Below are positions 10,516 through 22,905 of a stretch of DNA of 64,000 nt, one piece after another. Location of the stretch: contig OY720456.1 of the NCBI GenBank assembly GCA_963082715.1, positions 18,194,467 through 18,258,466 of the forward strand, in the 5' to 3' direction. The stretch is from Harpalus rubripes (lineage: Eukaryota > Arthropoda > Insecta > Coleoptera > Carabidae). A program made the translations under genes and the position numbers. The notes under the pieces are model-generated. The model saw nothing but the letters and a program-made list of their open reading frames with translations, did no database searches and was not told the DNA's origin. The stretch's first letter is position 1; every line of letters starts with the position of its first letter.

Positions 10516-10930
10516 TTTTAACTCCCGCTGCCCTTGGCAAGGGAGGTATAGGGATCGTGCTAAAAATCGCATATCGAGATTTTGGTATATGACCACGTTT
10601 TAAGGCCCTTAGAATCAAATTTTAACATTTTCACGATAATGTATGTGTGTATGGATCCTCCACTCTAACTCAAATACTATCATTCATAAAATTTTGAAAC
10701 CTTGTATTTCTACCTTATTCTAATACGGAAAGAAGCCATTAGATTTTGGTGTAAATCAGGTAACTTTACTTGAAGCTCAAAATAGTTTTTCTTCGAAAAA
10801 TACCTTTAAATGTTATTTTTTCGCAATTTTTATTATAAAAATTAAAGATTATTAAATTTTCTACAGGTTTGCATTAATACTTTTTCCTGTATATTTTATG
10901 GATAAATTTATAAAATGTATTAAATTGTGG
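10516..10930 (-). mobile_element. Helentron-like repeat, family A, truncated
   Basis: The 3' hairpin (ACTCCCGCTGCC...GGGAGGT) is at 10521-10547, followed on the minus strand by the conserved block GATATGCGATT, a short microsatellite and the CCATTAGATTTTGGTG body. It is cut off at 10930, where the DDE transposon relic begins. Confidence 0.6.
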
Positions 10931-10933
10931 ATA

Positions 10934-11560
10934 CGGGTGGGCCATCATTTCTTCCCGAATTTGCTATTAAAATTACACAATACTTTTCAATGATTATTGC
11001 TTTATTGAACAGAGTATAACTTCCGATTATTTATGAAAAACAATTTCATTCAAATGGCTAGCTTGGCAGTAACCCATCCTGTTAACCAAATTTTGCAGTA
11101 TCTTCCTACATTTTCGATTGTTTGTGGCTCTAATTCACTTATAAGACGATTTATATTTTTCTTGTGTGCGTTGGAGTAGTAACGGTCCTTCACATTTCCC
11201 TACAATCCTACTAAAAAAGCCGAACGGAATCAAATCGCAACTGGAAGATGGCCAAAGAAAATTTCCAAAACGGTTGATAATACGGTTACCGAAGTCTACA
11301 AAAGATCAATTATTTGAGAACTGCATGGTGTGGCACATTGCACCATCCTGCTGGAATCAAAGCCATCTAAATTCAAATCGTGCAATTTAAGTCATAAATG
11401 CTTTTCAAATTTCGCACAATTTCTTAAACATAGCACTCACTTTGGTACTAATTTTCTCAGCGTTGTTCAAGCGTTAAACGATAGATTTCTTACGGCGGAG
11501 TTTTGAGACAAAATATCTGTGAATGTTTAAGCGGATCAATATTGCCAAGTGTTGATTTGT
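10934..11560 (-). pseudogene. C-terminal DDE transposase relic (DUF4817-type family)
   Basis: The minus strand, read through several frameshifts, preserves the order expected for this insect transposase class. First comes a QQDGAMCHT-like motif holding the second catalytic Asp, then NRxI and a WPSxSCDLIPFGFF block (normally PPRSCDLTPLDFFLW). The end motif ASHLNEIVFHK and a stop follow at about 11040-11070. Stops and frameshifts are scattered through it, so it is dead. The outer end, CGGGTGGGCC at 10934, resembles the CAGGGTG termini of the elements at 35107, 51326 and 61720. Class assignment is from remembered motifs. Confidence 0.6.
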
Positions 11561-11740
11561 CACTTACTTCAAAAAGAAAATTGTACTGTTAATAGTGGAT
11601 CCTATTATTGATTACTGTTGGTTTGTCTGTGGCTAAGGTATGTTTAAAAAATCGGACCCCACATTTAACTATATTTCTTGTTGCAAAAATTCCGCCAGAT
11701 TGAATGCCTGCTAAGCGTGCAAAACTTTTTTGTTTTTGTG

Positions 11741-11829
11741 ACCCAATTAACTACCGCCCACTTGACTATCGTCTAGTGAACCATCGCCCATTGTAAATCG
11801 CCTAATTGGCCGGACCGTCGCCCAATTTT
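11741..11829 (+). repeat. Degenerate minisatellite, TCGCCCAATTG-like
   Basis: Five to six imperfect units of 14-18 bp: CCGCCCACTTG, TCGTCTAGTG, TCGCCCATTG, TCGCCTAATTG and TCGCCCAATT. They stand in otherwise AT-rich DNA. Confidence 0.6.
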
Positions 11830-12477
11830 TAACACGAGCTAGATCTAAGAAGTTTATGATGATGATAATTGCTTGTTTTCCAATGATGTCACTTTAACTG
11901 ACTGGTGGACACTTGGTGAAAAGGAAGGATCACATACCCTTTTACTACCCTTTCTATTCACTTCTTGACTAATGAGGGATGCTGATGGACACGGGTATTC
12001 TTTGAGATTTATAACTAAAGTTTTATGTTTACATATTGTTACTTATATTTTACACTAAACATTGGAACTTAATTAAACAAATACTAAATAGTTACATGTT
12101 ACATTGTAACTCAGTGGCCTGGCGATTAGCCAACGCCCAAAACTAAAACAATACATGTTTCGACAACAAGCGTCTTCAGAACGGCATAAACTAATGCAGA
12201 GTATGTAAAAACAAAGCGTTATCTTCATTAGCGGATATCTCGAGGGGGTGCAGAGTACAGGGTAAAGCATCAACTATCAATCCTCCACGTAAGCTTGTAA
12301 TAACTTAAATACTTAATTGTCAAAACATAACTGTCCAAGATCGGTGACATCCAGACTAAACAAAAACCCGTGATAGGAAAAAATGATAATTATTCCTAAA
12401 CAAAATTTTTACTAATAACACGGTGTATAAATATAGAACGTGTGACAATTCATCAAATTTTTTTAACAGATTAATGT
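11830..12477. other. AT-rich interval with hammerhead-like motif
   Basis: No gene. On the minus strand at about 12153-12182, CTGAAGACGC, a short spacer and GTCGAAAC are arranged as in the TGATGA/GAAAC sequences of Penelope-like elements. See findings. Confidence 0.3.
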
Positions 12478-12566
12478 CGGCGATCAGTAGGCCGAGATTC
12501 TAACCTTACATGTAGCGCCTCTATTAAATATGCTCTACCACATAACATTCTACAACTAACATGACA
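12478..12566 (-). repeat. Dispersed ~90-bp repeat R3
   Basis: Minus strand shares TAGAATGTTAYGTG, GGCGCTACAYGTAAGG and TTAGAATCTCG with 50445-50540 on the plus strand. Origin unknown. Confidence 0.55.
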
Positions 12567-12632
12567 AATAAAACGACGATGACAATCTAAATATCACAAA
12601 TTTGATTAAGATATTTCGCTTGTAATTTTAAA

Positions 12633-12895
12633 TGGGGTCGCGTAGCTGTGTGCGTCAGGTGATTGATTGTGTTTCGAACAGACATAGTTCGATTCCGACA
12701 GACACCAAACTTGAAATTTGAAAAAAATAATTCAAATACCACAGAAGAGACCCCCATGGCAGCTTTGAGAGCCCGTGAGGTAACTCTTAGTAAACGTTTT
12801 CAACTACAATTAGAGATATATCATTACCGAAACTTGCAAATAAAAGGAGATTGGTACGCCCAGAAATGGGTAATAAGCCATGATGTTATATTTAA
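12633..12895 (+). mobile_element. tRNA-derived SINE, family S1 (diverged)
   Basis: The head GGGGTCGCGTAGCTGTGTGC and a decayed B box (AGTTCGATTCC) are followed by the S1 body: CCCGTGAGGTAACTCTTAGT, GATTGGTACGCCCAG and AATGGGTAATA. The 96-codon frame over it has no meaning. Confidence 0.6.
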
Positions 12896-13346
12896 TTATT
12901 TAAAATACGTATATCCCCAGATTCTCATTCTTGTACAATATCTTCATTTTTGAAATGATTTTGGCAAATATCATCTTTAGTACCAAGGATTTTATTAGCT
13001 GGAGAGGGTACAACTTTCCTCCAGGCATTCACAATGTTTTGCGAAGGAACCATCCATCGGAATTGTTTCTTTATTGGATGTTTTTGCTGATCCACAACTT
13101 TCAACGAAACAGTATTTTCAATATTTGTGCATTTTATCGAATATTTACAGATGACAGTTACCTATGTGTCGGGAACATTTCTAACCTTACACGCTGAGAC
13201 ATTTGGCGGATGCCAACTTCGTAAACACGGATATTTTTGATGAGTAGACCCACCTTCTATATTTATATACCGTGCTAATAAAGATAACAAAAATATTATT
13301 AAAAAACTGAATTGAAGCGTGTGTTGGCACTAGTTGCAACATGAAT
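12896..13346. other. AT-rich interval
   Basis: The 88-codon frame at 12931-13197 has no recognised domain. No repeat family recognised. Confidence 0.3.
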
Positions 13347-13462
13347 AATACTGATGGTTGAAGATAAAGACATTCGGTTATGTTTCAAGAAATTTTAATA
13401 CAAGTTTATGTACATTTCTTGATACATAATCGAATGTCTTTATCTTCACCATCAGTGAAATA
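13347..13462. repeat. Long inverted repeat (hairpin), ~45-bp arms
   Basis: CTGATGGTTGAAGATAAAGA and CATTCG on the left pair with CGAATGTCTTTATCTTCACC and ATCAG on the right. A TTCAAGAAA/TTTCTTGA inner stem closes a ~23-nt loop. Confidence 0.8.
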
Positions 13463-14537
13463 TTGATATTATTTATTTGTTATTGCTCGTACACTCGCTT
13501 TATCATAACCTATCCTGGATAATTTATCAGGTCAAGACTTGCGAAAATGACTTATCAAAAACCGATGTTTTGTCTGGCGTCATAGACAGTTTAGCAAGGG
13601 AAAACTTTGGATTTTATCTTCATGTCAAAATTGAAATTATTTTTGTCGCTATCTTTTGTATTGCTTTGTTTAATTTTTCTTTCTTGTAATATGATTTTAC
13701 TTTACAATACATATTTTTGGAAAAAGTATTGGAGTATTATTATAATTTATTTGTATGTTAATGCAAGAACAACCAATGACAATATTTCGTAATTTTAGTG
13801 ACTGATTTAAAATCAAAATGAAACTTTCAGAATATAATAATACCGACAGTGCCTTTCTGAAAAACTTGATATTCTGCTCTATTAATATTGTTTATAAATG
13901 TTACTAATGCTGTGATTTACTGTTTATATAGCACTAAAGCCCTTCATGATTTAACTGACATGTCTACATTGGTTATTATTGCAATAAATATAAATATTTT
14001 GCTTCAAGACATGACATTGGTTCAATAGATGCCGGTTCCAAGGTACCTTTACAGTTTGACTTTGGTTGTTCTTGTATATAAAAATATAGCGATTTTTTAG
14101 CCGATTACACAATAATCTTAGTTTGGGTGAAAGTAACATTGGTTGTTCGTTGTACTATATACTTTCTTATATTTTTTTTCACTATTTCTCTGTTGTTGGT
14201 TTTGTTAACATATTCATAAAGATATTTTTACTTTTTTACCTGTGTATGTGTGTGAAAAGGAAACTTGGTTTTGTTGAGCGTTTTATTTCCGTGAAGCTGT
14301 GAATGCGAGAGACGCGACGAACCCAGAGCGTGGACACCGTTACCATAGCTACGCTCATTGCCCAAGTCACCACATATGTGGATACATGTCTGTCACAAAT
14401 TATACAGTAATCACAATCAAATTAGAGGAACAATCAAAATCGTTAGTCAATCAGCGAAAGAGATGAAAAATATAGTACTCTTTTGGAAATTATATAGAAG
14501 ATTGAACACGTTTATTTTTTAAATAATAAATAAAAAA
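13463..14537. other. AT-rich interval, no recognised gene
   Basis: Contains repeat R2 (13960-14085). Overlapping Phe/Leu/Ile-rich frames at 13477-13792 look like translated AT-rich DNA. A GC-richer patch near 14290-14350 carries no recognised motif. Confidence 0.3.
13960..14085 (-). repeat. Dispersed repeat R2
   Basis: Reverse complement aligns with 38862-38970: TGTAAAGGWACC, TGAACCAATRTCATGTC and AATAATAACCAATGT. About 110 bp, diverged, origin unknown. Confidence 0.5.
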
Positions 14538-15521
14538 TCTGGTGTGGCCAACACAATACCTCCCGCCATTTACTGCCCGAGTCACAAAAAAGATTAAGTT
14601 TATTTCTTAAAATATAGTCAAATCTAATCCAAGTAACTACCTTTTTTTAAGCCCCTCAACAGGATTAAATCCTAATTACAGAGTGGGTTCACATTCACAC
14701 ACACCCATGCCTTAGTGGGATTCGAACCCGGAGCCCCGAGGGCACTCATGATATGAGGCGTTGCTCTAACCATTGCGCCACCGGGGCTATAATAAAATAA
14801 AGATTAAATTTTAAATACCGGGATAGAATAGAATTCACTAATCCAAAAATGAGGATTAGCTTAAACATTTTTGCGAATCGTTAATTTTTATTAATCTAAA
14901 TACATACTTACATATTTACTTATACTGGAAACTGTATTGAATTCCTTTTCTATTGTTCTATTTACTTTTTTATTTTTCAAACGTTACTAATATTATTTTG
15001 AAATGATTAGTTCTTTGAGAGTGACATTTATACATTTGAATAACTGCGTTTTGTTTAAAGCGTAGGCTCTGGGATTTAAATTATAGATAATTTTATAAAT
15101 TTATCCATAAAATATATAGAAAAAGTATTAATGCAAATCTATAGAACATTTAATGATCTTTAATTTTTATAATAACATTAATCTCGAAAAAATAACATTT
15201 AAAAGTATTTTTCGAAGAAAAACTATTTTGAGCTTCTAGTAAAGTGCCATTTCCGATTATCCGATTTTCACCAAAATCTAATGGGCTCTTTCCATTACAG
15301 AAAAAGTGCGAAATACTAGATTTCAAAATTTCCTGAATGATAGTACTTGTGTTAGCGTGGAGGATCCACACACAAATACGCTCATACACACAGACATTAT
15401 CGTGAAAATGTTAAAATTAGATTCTAGGGACCTTAAAACGTGGTCATTTATCAAAATCTCGATATGCGATTTTTAGCACGATCTCTATACCTCCCTTACC
15501 AAGGGTAGCGGGAGGTAAAAA
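14538..15521 (+). mobile_element. Helentron-like repeat, family A, full length with tRNA-like insert
   Basis: Starts TCTGGTGTGGCCAACACAAT and has the 5' subterminal motif ACCTCCCGCC. A minus-strand tRNA-like SINE head follows (B box inverse GGGATTCGAACCC at about 14718). Next come the body (GCGTAGGCTCTGGGATTT), a short CACA tract at 15368-15393, CATTATCGTGAAAATG and the 3' hairpin ACCTCCCTTACC..GGTAGCGGGAGGT, then AAAA. The 79-codon minus frame inside is incidental. Confidence 0.65.
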
Positions 15522-15833
15522 GAGTAATGTCCGATTTCATAAAAATTAACATTTTAAATTTTGATATTTATCAATTTGTAAAAAAAATTTAAAATATTAT
15601 TAGTCTACATTTTATGTTGAATGCATACTCAACTAGGATTACCATATGTATAATTGAAAAGTCCTGAAAAAAGCCTGATTTCCTTATAAAAGTCCGAACA
15701 TTTTTATCGGAAGTGCGATGTGAAACAAATTATTTTTAGTTTAAGTTAATTATGTATCAAGAGTGACAAAGATTATTTTTTCAGTTGATTGATATTATAA
15801 TTTACAGATATTGGTATTTCTTGACTGTTGGTA
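15522..15833. other. AT-rich interval
   Basis: Nothing recognised. Confidence 0.3.
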
Positions 15834-16029
15834 TGATGTTAGGGAAAAAAACTATTGGAGATGTAGTCTTGGTAAAATAATTTTATTAAATTGTCATTTA
15901 TTTAACTATCCGACGTTTCGGTTCCTAATAACCATCATCACGTCGGATTGTTAAATAAATGACAATTTAATGAAATCATTTTACCAGGACCCAAGACTGC
16001 ATCTCCAATAGTTTTTTTCCTTAACATTA
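15834..16029. repeat. Long palindrome, ~78-bp arms, 25-nt loop
   Basis: The left arm 15836-15915 (AAAAAAACTATTGGAGATG ... TTGTCATTTATTTAA ... TCCGACG) is reverse-complementary to 15941-16023 with a few mismatches. The loop 15916-15940 reads TTTCGGTTCC...CATCATCA. On the minus strand it carries a TGATGA / GAAAC arrangement. Confidence 0.85.
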
Positions 16030-17253
16030 TAATTTACGTGCGATAATTTACATACAGTAAATTTTTGAAAGATGTCCGATCAAGGTCATCTGTATCATGA
16101 ACGAATTAACAAATTGGCAAACATTCATTTCTCTCATTTGGAAAGATTATAAGCGAGTGTGATAAGGATGGATATAACACGCTTGTCTTTCAGAAATTCT
16201 TATTGTTTCGACTAAGATTCCTTTTTAAAACGATGCTTGTTGTTGACAATACTTTCTCTGTAACGTAAGTTTATTTATTAATTCAGATATATTATCTTGA
16301 TTCATAGCCGTACGAATAACTTTATTTTCTGTCAGTGTTACTCACACTGACACTGTGTCAGTATCTTCTTTTTCACATATTTGGTTTTACGTTTGCTAAT
16401 AAACTTACCAGTTGACTTAGTTTTGAATTTTGAATGCCTTTACTGTAAAATATATTTTTTAATAGTAAAATAACAGTAATATCGTATGTACGCTAATAAA
16501 AACTAAATAAACACACTACTGAATTTGACAGAGCTAAAATCGTGTTTCATGCAATTCGTAGATAACCTTCTCCGGACATCTTAAATAAAATTACTGCAGA
16601 TAATTTTGTTCGATTGTAAAATAAAAATATGTATAATATAACTAGATGATTCAGTCTTTTTGTATATAAGTCCGGGCGGAAACCTGACAAAAGCCTAAAA
16701 ATCCTGATATGTCCGGAAAAATATGGACGTTTGATTACCCTGAACTCAACACATATTTACGTTAAGATGTCCTTACAAACTCACTTTAATTAATTTATAC
16801 GAGTACTAATAACATGTGTATATTTGTCATGTGTGAAAATTTAACAATAAGTTAAATGTAAACAAACTTTTCTGAAACCGGGCATTATTTAATAGTATTT
16901 ATGTTTTTTAATTTATATTGTACTTTTGGTTGTTGTCATTTTTTGGAATAAATATCGTACGCTCTTTCTTTCCTTCTTTCTTCATTGATCAGCATTGCAT
17001 GGCAACAAAAGAAAGGAGAAAACTACTGTTTACTCTGTTTCTACATTTATCAACAGATTTTCAGATTTGAGAAAACTGAAACTGAATACAAAGTAAAACT
17101 GAAATAATTGTAACATTTTGATTTATATTTAAATTTAACAATACTGATGGGCTAATTTTACGCCTAAAACATCTTGTTATGTACCTAGTGACTTTTTGTA
17201 AAAAAAACCTGGAACATTTAGATCTAAAAAAATTTTCATCGTTAGAACTTAGT
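16030..17253. other. AT-rich interval
   Basis: A short hairpin is at 16335-16366 (CTGACACTGTGTCAG). No gene or repeat family recognised. Confidence 0.3.
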
Positions 17254-18083
17254 GGCCTATTCAGAGATATACAATCATAAAGGTTGCTATGCATGTAAAG
17301 ATTGTTATCATAAAGACACTTGTAACAATCTTTATGAATTTGTCAATTCAAAACCTACGTCGGTATTATTAATAATCTTTACAAAATAATACTTGTGAAT
17401 GAACCAGGTTATTTGACAAAAACTAACTTCATTATACATATATGAACCTAATTTAACCTTAAACTTATCTGTCAACGCTTTAGTTTTTTTTAAAATAATG
17501 AATTTCTAATTATATTTAGTACGCAAACGTTTTCCCAAACCAACTAAAGAACAATATGATATTTATGTTATACTTGGAAACTTCTACATTATTTAGAACG
17601 GGTTTTTTAATTCCTACAAATGATCTCAATGTGATTGAAAATGTATGGGAAGATTTAAATTTTTTATTTTGATTGAATATGTAACAGAAACATCACACAG
17701 AGTTTTCAAGAATATCACAGAATGCCAAAAGTAACTTTCTTCCACCACAGTCTCAATCTTTATCGTTCTTTTGATCATTATTTCAAGTCAAAGCAGAATC
17801 TATACGTATAATAAACTGCATCCTGCTAAAATATAAAAACACCAATATTTGGCAGAAAGGTCAATATTAATAATATTTGATTCATATATAACAACGTGAT
17901 AACAACCATAAATACATAATTTTAGCAGTCTTTATGATAAAGTCTGTCAAAACGCTTAACAATTATTGACAGTAACCACTTTCAGTACTGAGACTACCAA
18001 ATTCGATTTCAACAATCTTTATAGTACATAACAACCATAAAGACCATAACGACTACACAAATTTTGAGTTTGAATAGGCCCCG
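17254..18083. mobile_element. Inverted-repeat element with GGCCTATTCA ends
   Basis: GGCCTATTCA at 17254 is inverted at 18070-18080 (TGAATAGGCC). Adjoining subterminal sequence is rich in CATAAAG/CTTTATG motifs on both sides. No transposase frame. The superfamily is not determined because the target duplication is unclear. Confidence 0.5.
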
Positions 18084-18099
18084 CCCCTTACACATTTTT

Positions 18100-18372
18100 T
18101 TAAAATGTGTGAAAATATGGAATTAACCAATGAATATTTTCAGCCTGAAATTAATTTGACAGTTCCCCAATGATTAATTTATCCAGCTTTGGCAGTTTTT
18201 AAGTTGCCAGAAATTAATTTGAAAGAATTCCAAAAGAATATTGATTGGGAACTTTTACTGAGTAGAAGGAAAGAATGGTGAATTGAATTATTATTATGGA
18301 ATAGAACTACGAACTTATTTAAGATAAAACTGTAAAAAAATAAGAACCATGTTGTTTTATTTCTCAATAATC
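18100..18372 (+). mobile_element. 5'-truncated TA-type MITE (family of 2439)
   Basis: Shares GAAATTAATTTGACAG, CAGCTTTGGCAGTTTTTAAG, ATTCCAAAAGAA, GGAAAGAATGGTGAA and TTATTTCTCAATAAT with the 3' halves of the copies at 24888, 52780 and 57665. Confidence 0.6.
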
Positions 18373-19342
18373 CACAAATACATTTAACCAGTAAATTTCT
18401 GAGTTACTGTAATAATATAACAAATAAAATTTACACAATTACGTATAGTATGTAAATATAAAAATAAGTATACAGGAACTCACATATTTACGTACCTAAT
18501 GTCTTTGCAATTATTATTATACACTTGGCATATACAGTTGTGTATAATTAAACTAAGTATTATTATCACTGCTTTTATTCCTCCATCAGTAATTCATTGT
18601 CAAGAGCAACAGAGCACCTTGCACTAAAACAAAAAGAATTCCCATCATTTTACGCTGTCAAAAAACAGGCCGATCTTTAAAATTATAGCTCCAGACAGAG
18701 AATTTCGTAACACCTAATATTCTTTTTACTTATTCTAAAACATGACATATTTCCACAGTTTTTAAATCGCTATTAAATCTTATTGTTTTAAGTAACTGTT
18801 AGTATAATTTTTGATAAAAAATGTTCACACCTTTGCTTAGAATGATTGTAGTTCTTTTTTTGGATGTTGACTTTTATGTCAGTTTTGTAACATTTTGTAA
18901 GTGTTATAAAAAAGATTGCAGTTGTATCGTTTTAAATATAATTATATACAAGGTAATTTTCGTGACCTACCATAACTTTTATAATTGTATTCAAAAATTG
19001 GCGTTGTCGTGTTTTCTGCAAGATTACAGTTAGGTAATATTAATATAACATAGCCGATCATTATTAAAATTCGTTCGCCTTTCAAATACAATGATATATG
19101 TTCCTGAAATGATTGCCATAAGTGTTAATAATTAAATTTATTAATCTTTGTATATAAAAACAGATATTGTTATATACGTATATAACTGTACCATACATAG
19201 AAAAATGTAGTGTTAACACAAGAACCCATCACACAGGAGTTTAACATTGGAAAACAGTTTTTCTAAAATATTATCTGTCTCATAAAACTTTATAGAATGG
19301 TTTATACAAAATTTTAAGGCATAAAATTATGAATTTTGAATA
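18373..19342. other. AT-rich interval
   Basis: No recognised feature. The 70-codon frame at 18821-19033 is AT-rich and has no motif. Confidence 0.3.
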
Positions 19343-19344
19343 TA

Positions 19345-20033
19345 CAAGGTCTGTTAGAAAATTATCCGACCTTATTTTTTTGCGAAAACTTGATAGATTT
19401 GAATCAATCGCGCTTGCATGAGCCGACCTTGAACCTTCATGCGCATGCGTGAATTTTTTCCCGCCTGTCGATAGAGTCTGTTGCTGGCAAGCAGCATTTG
19501 AATGAGGTAGTGCTCTCGTCGCTTTTTCATTGCAAGGAAAATGACGGAACGACTAAAGCAGCGCTATTGCATCAAATTTTGCCTGAAACTGGGCGACAAC
19601 CAGGTGGAAATCATTCGGAAGATTCAGACGGCTTTCGGTGACGATGCTATGGGCATCACCCAGATTAAGAAGGCCCGCCAAGTGCGCAGCAACGTCAAAG
19701 TGATGCTGACTGCTTTCTTTGACTCCCGCGGTGTGGTACACCACGAGTACGCACCACAGGGCCAAACAGTCACCAAAGAATACTACAGGGATGTCCTCCG
19801 TCGCCTACGTAATGCTGTTTGGCGCAAGAGACCGGAGTTGTGGGCAACAGGAAATTGGCACATTAGGACATTATGGCTGCAACGACAGCCGAGGTAAACT
19901 CTATTACGGAATAGTATTTTTCAGAATGCTTCCAACAATGGCGGCACCGCTGGGAGAAGTGTGTGGAGTCCCACGGGACTACTTTGAAGGTGATTAGGTT
20001 TCCAAAGGTCGGGTACTTTTCTAACAGACCTCG
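19345..20033 (+). mobile_element. Internally deleted mariner, 689 bp
   Basis: Termini CAAGGTCTGTTAGAAAA (left) and the inverse of ACGAGGTCTGTTAGAAAAG (right), each flanked by TA (19343-19344, 20034-20035). The transposase gene is reduced to pieces (see 19541-19990). It has the structure of a mariner deletion derivative that could have been mobilised in trans. Confidence 0.9.
19541..19990 (+). pseudogene. Mariner transposase, two internal deletions
   Basis: Begins MTERLKQRYCIKFCLKLGD and runs to AFGDDAMGITQIK, the start of the N-terminal DNA-binding region. It then jumps directly to KARQVRSNVKVMLTAFFDSR, so most of the DNA-binding domain and the first catalytic Asp are missing. After ATGNW a second deletion removes the HDNAPAH region and the third Asp. 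A frameshifted tail (ECFQQWRHRWEKCVE) continues to about 19985. All three catalytic Asp residues are lost, so the protein cannot transpose. The same family is at 49379-50243 with different deletions. Confidence 0.88.
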
Positions 20034-20035
20034 TA

Positions 20036-20850
20036 TCACTTTGGTAACGGTAATGAACTTAATTTAAAATTTAAAGATTTGTTAAAAACATATTTTAATA
20101 TGGATAATTTATAAAAACGAACAATGAGTTAACAACTGTCAACTACCACTTCTTGGTTTGACAGTTAACTCGATGTTAATTTTTGAAACTATATCTATTT
20201 TTACCATGATTTTAAGTTTTGTTATACTAAAAACTTGACATCAAATACTCGTATTTCAGAATTTAGTGCTCTAAAATTATTCTATGTATAAAGTATCTCA
20301 TATAATTTTATGGGACAGGACAGATAGATATTTGAAAAACGAATACGAATAGTTATTTGTTTGTAAAAATATATACAAGCTGTGCAACAAAACGCGGAAC
20401 ATACAGATACAAGTACATAGGATTGAACTGTCAGAAAGAGGTTTCGTTTTATTTGTTTTTTAAATCAATGGCTATCTGATGTTTGACGAAAATGTAATTT
20501 TATTCTCTGAATATCTAGTGCTACAGATATTCTATTACATTAAATTACGGCTTTTTAAAAGTAAAAATGAATTTTAAACAAATTTTCATTATTGTACTTT
20601 CCTCTAAAATGTACAGGAGAGCCAATTTCCGCACATTTTTAAAATCCTATGTTAAACTCCTACGTTCCGCGTTTCGTTGCATATACTGTATAATAAAGGA
20701 GAAAGGTATGTTTCTTTATGATTATATCAAGCTAATTGCTAAGAGTACGATAATTTCCTTTATTAGTTATTATAACAACCACAATTTCATAGCGCGAAAC
20801 TTAGAAAAAAAAAATAGAGTGCGTTACGGGGAAAGTGCCAAAATACGACT
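20036..20850. other. AT-rich interval
   Basis: AATAGTTATTTGTTTGT at 20349-20365 resembles the end of the foldback family, but no clear hairpin follows. The 103-codon frame at 20567-20878 has no recognised domain and runs into the hAT-type element. Confidence 0.3.
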
Positions 20851-21219
20851 AAAACAACCAGTGGCGGATTTAAGGTAAGCAAAGGGACATTTGCTCCCTA
20901 GGCCCTCGTCCGAAAGGACCCTCGGGCCATTGTTTGCTCCCCATCAAACAAAATTTACAAATATATTTTCAATAGACGAGCAAAATTAAAGTATCAAACA
21001 AGTAAAATAATATTGATTCAATTTTACCATAAATATATTTAGTTTCTAGTCGAGAATGTTAAGTGCTCAATATTGATATTTAATTAATGTGCCGCGTGTA
21101 GGGATGTGTTCGATCTTTAGCTTTGGTCCGACCTGATTTCAAGGCGATCTTCGAGTCGAGTCTATTTTCATTTTCGGGCCGATCATTTGGCAAAATTGAG
21201 CCGAGTCGGGCTTACCATA

Positions 21220-21355
<136 letters not shown>

Positions 21356-21504
21356 GGGCGGTAATCGTTGGGTTAATATCAACAATGATGCAAATAATAA
21401 GATAATTGTCAAATTAACCATGTTGTAATACAATATATTAAAAGTTAGGTTAGCAGCACACATAATGTGTCACAAAAATTCATTATATTCTTTCATTAAA
21501 TATA

Positions 21505-21655
21505 AGCTCGTAATATGATTAATAATCTAAAATATTGCTCGTGAAACCGAAACAGCACATTTCACTCGTCCTTCGGACTCGTGATATCTGCATCTCGGTT
21601 TCACTCGAGAATATCATCGATGATAATCATATCACTTGTTATATTACGTATGAAA
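21505..21655. repeat. Foldback hairpin with CTCGTCCTTCGGACTCG apex
   Basis: Outer arms CTCGTAATATGATTAATAA / TATCACTTGTTATATTACG, inner arms GTGAAACCGA/TCGGTTTCAC, apex CACTCGTCCTTCGGACTCGTG. The stem is imperfect but continuous. Confidence 0.65.
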
Positions 21656-21969
21656 ATATATGGTTTTAGACAGGATCATGATGATTTAATAACATCCTAG
21701 TAAAAAAGAAAACATTTACTTTACTTCAAGAATTCTAGACCTAAGCCGGAACCGATTTCGAGTTAGTTTTAAGGCCGGGCCTACTTATTTATTGTCGAGT
21801 CGATCTTCGGGTCTGGCTGGCGATTTTTTTCTCGGATCGAATCGAGTCAAACCTCAAAACCCGACCGGGCCTAGTTGGAATACATCCCTGGTGCGGGCCA
21901 GTAATCCGGTAAATGTTAAAACCAAATAAGCACTTTTAAATTTCTGAGAACATTTGTAATTCAAGAACG

Positions 21970-22080
21970 TAATAGTATATTGTGTATCTAGTAGGAAAAG
22001 TGATATATTCCCGGACGATGGTGGAGCCGTAGGCGAGGCCAGCAACACCAGGAGTCCGGGGAGTCACTTTTATATATTTG
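21970..22080. repeat. Foldback hairpin, AATAGTATATTGTG end
   Basis: Starts AATAGTATATTGTGTATC. The stem pairs CCGGAC/GTCCGG, TGGTG/CACCA and AGTGA/TCACT around a GGAGCCGTAGGCGAGGCC apex. It is inside the hAT-type element. Confidence 0.6.
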
Positions 22081-22441
22081 AAACAATGAACCGCGTACTG
22101 TCCGGGAATACTTTGTCACGCGCCGAAAATAATATGACCGGACTGTTATTTTTCGTTGCCTAGCAACTACACTAAAATACCGGAACAATGCACTTTTCGA
22201 AAAACACACCGGAAACGTGTCAGTTTTCGTCCGATCGAAAAAAAAGAATATTATTTCTAACCACGAATATTATTCAATCTACACTTTTCATTATTCAATG
22301 AATTTTTTTTATTTCGATTAAATTTTTCGTTAGGGAACCTGTTATATAAATCAGTTAAACATGATAAGAAAAAAATAGACCTGGGCCCCTGAAATACTTG
22401 CGCCCTGGGCCGTTTTCTTTAAATCCGCCGCTGAAAACAAC

Positions 22442-22898
22442 CCAAAAGTTGCAATCCGATTTTTATTTATTTTAAAGTTACGTCTTAAATGTTTAATCGC
22501 CAATAAAGATATCCATGAATTTCCAGACATTTTCAGATTGGACTTTGATGTTCTTTTTTGCGTGCATCAACATTCAATTCGTGCATCTCGATTACTCACA
22601 TCTGTTTTGTACACATCACTTTTTAACTATAGTACAATACACGAAAGATGCGTATTCAAGGACATTTATGAACAATCTGATATATTACTTGCAAATAACT
22701 TCACTGCATTTCGTACCCATAGGCGTTCAACGCGAAATATTTATCGGTACATTTTAACTGAAAAATAAATGTTCCTACTTTATTTTTAATTTTTTTTTTT
22801 TTAAATAATGCACTTCTCAAAGTTTTATCTTTTTCACCTATGTTTTTATCGCATAAAAGAAAAATATAAACTTGACGTAAACCATAAATTTATAATTT
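22442..22898. other. AT-rich interval
   Basis: Two overlapping frames (22515-22768) have no recognised domain. Confidence 0.3.
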
Positions 22899-22905
22899 GA
22901 TTTAA

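Noticed and set aside
12663..12953. 96-codon frame
   Set aside because: Covers a SINE copy.
20349..20400. Another foldback-family copy
   Set aside because: Has the AATAGTTATTTGT end but no convincing hairpin follows.
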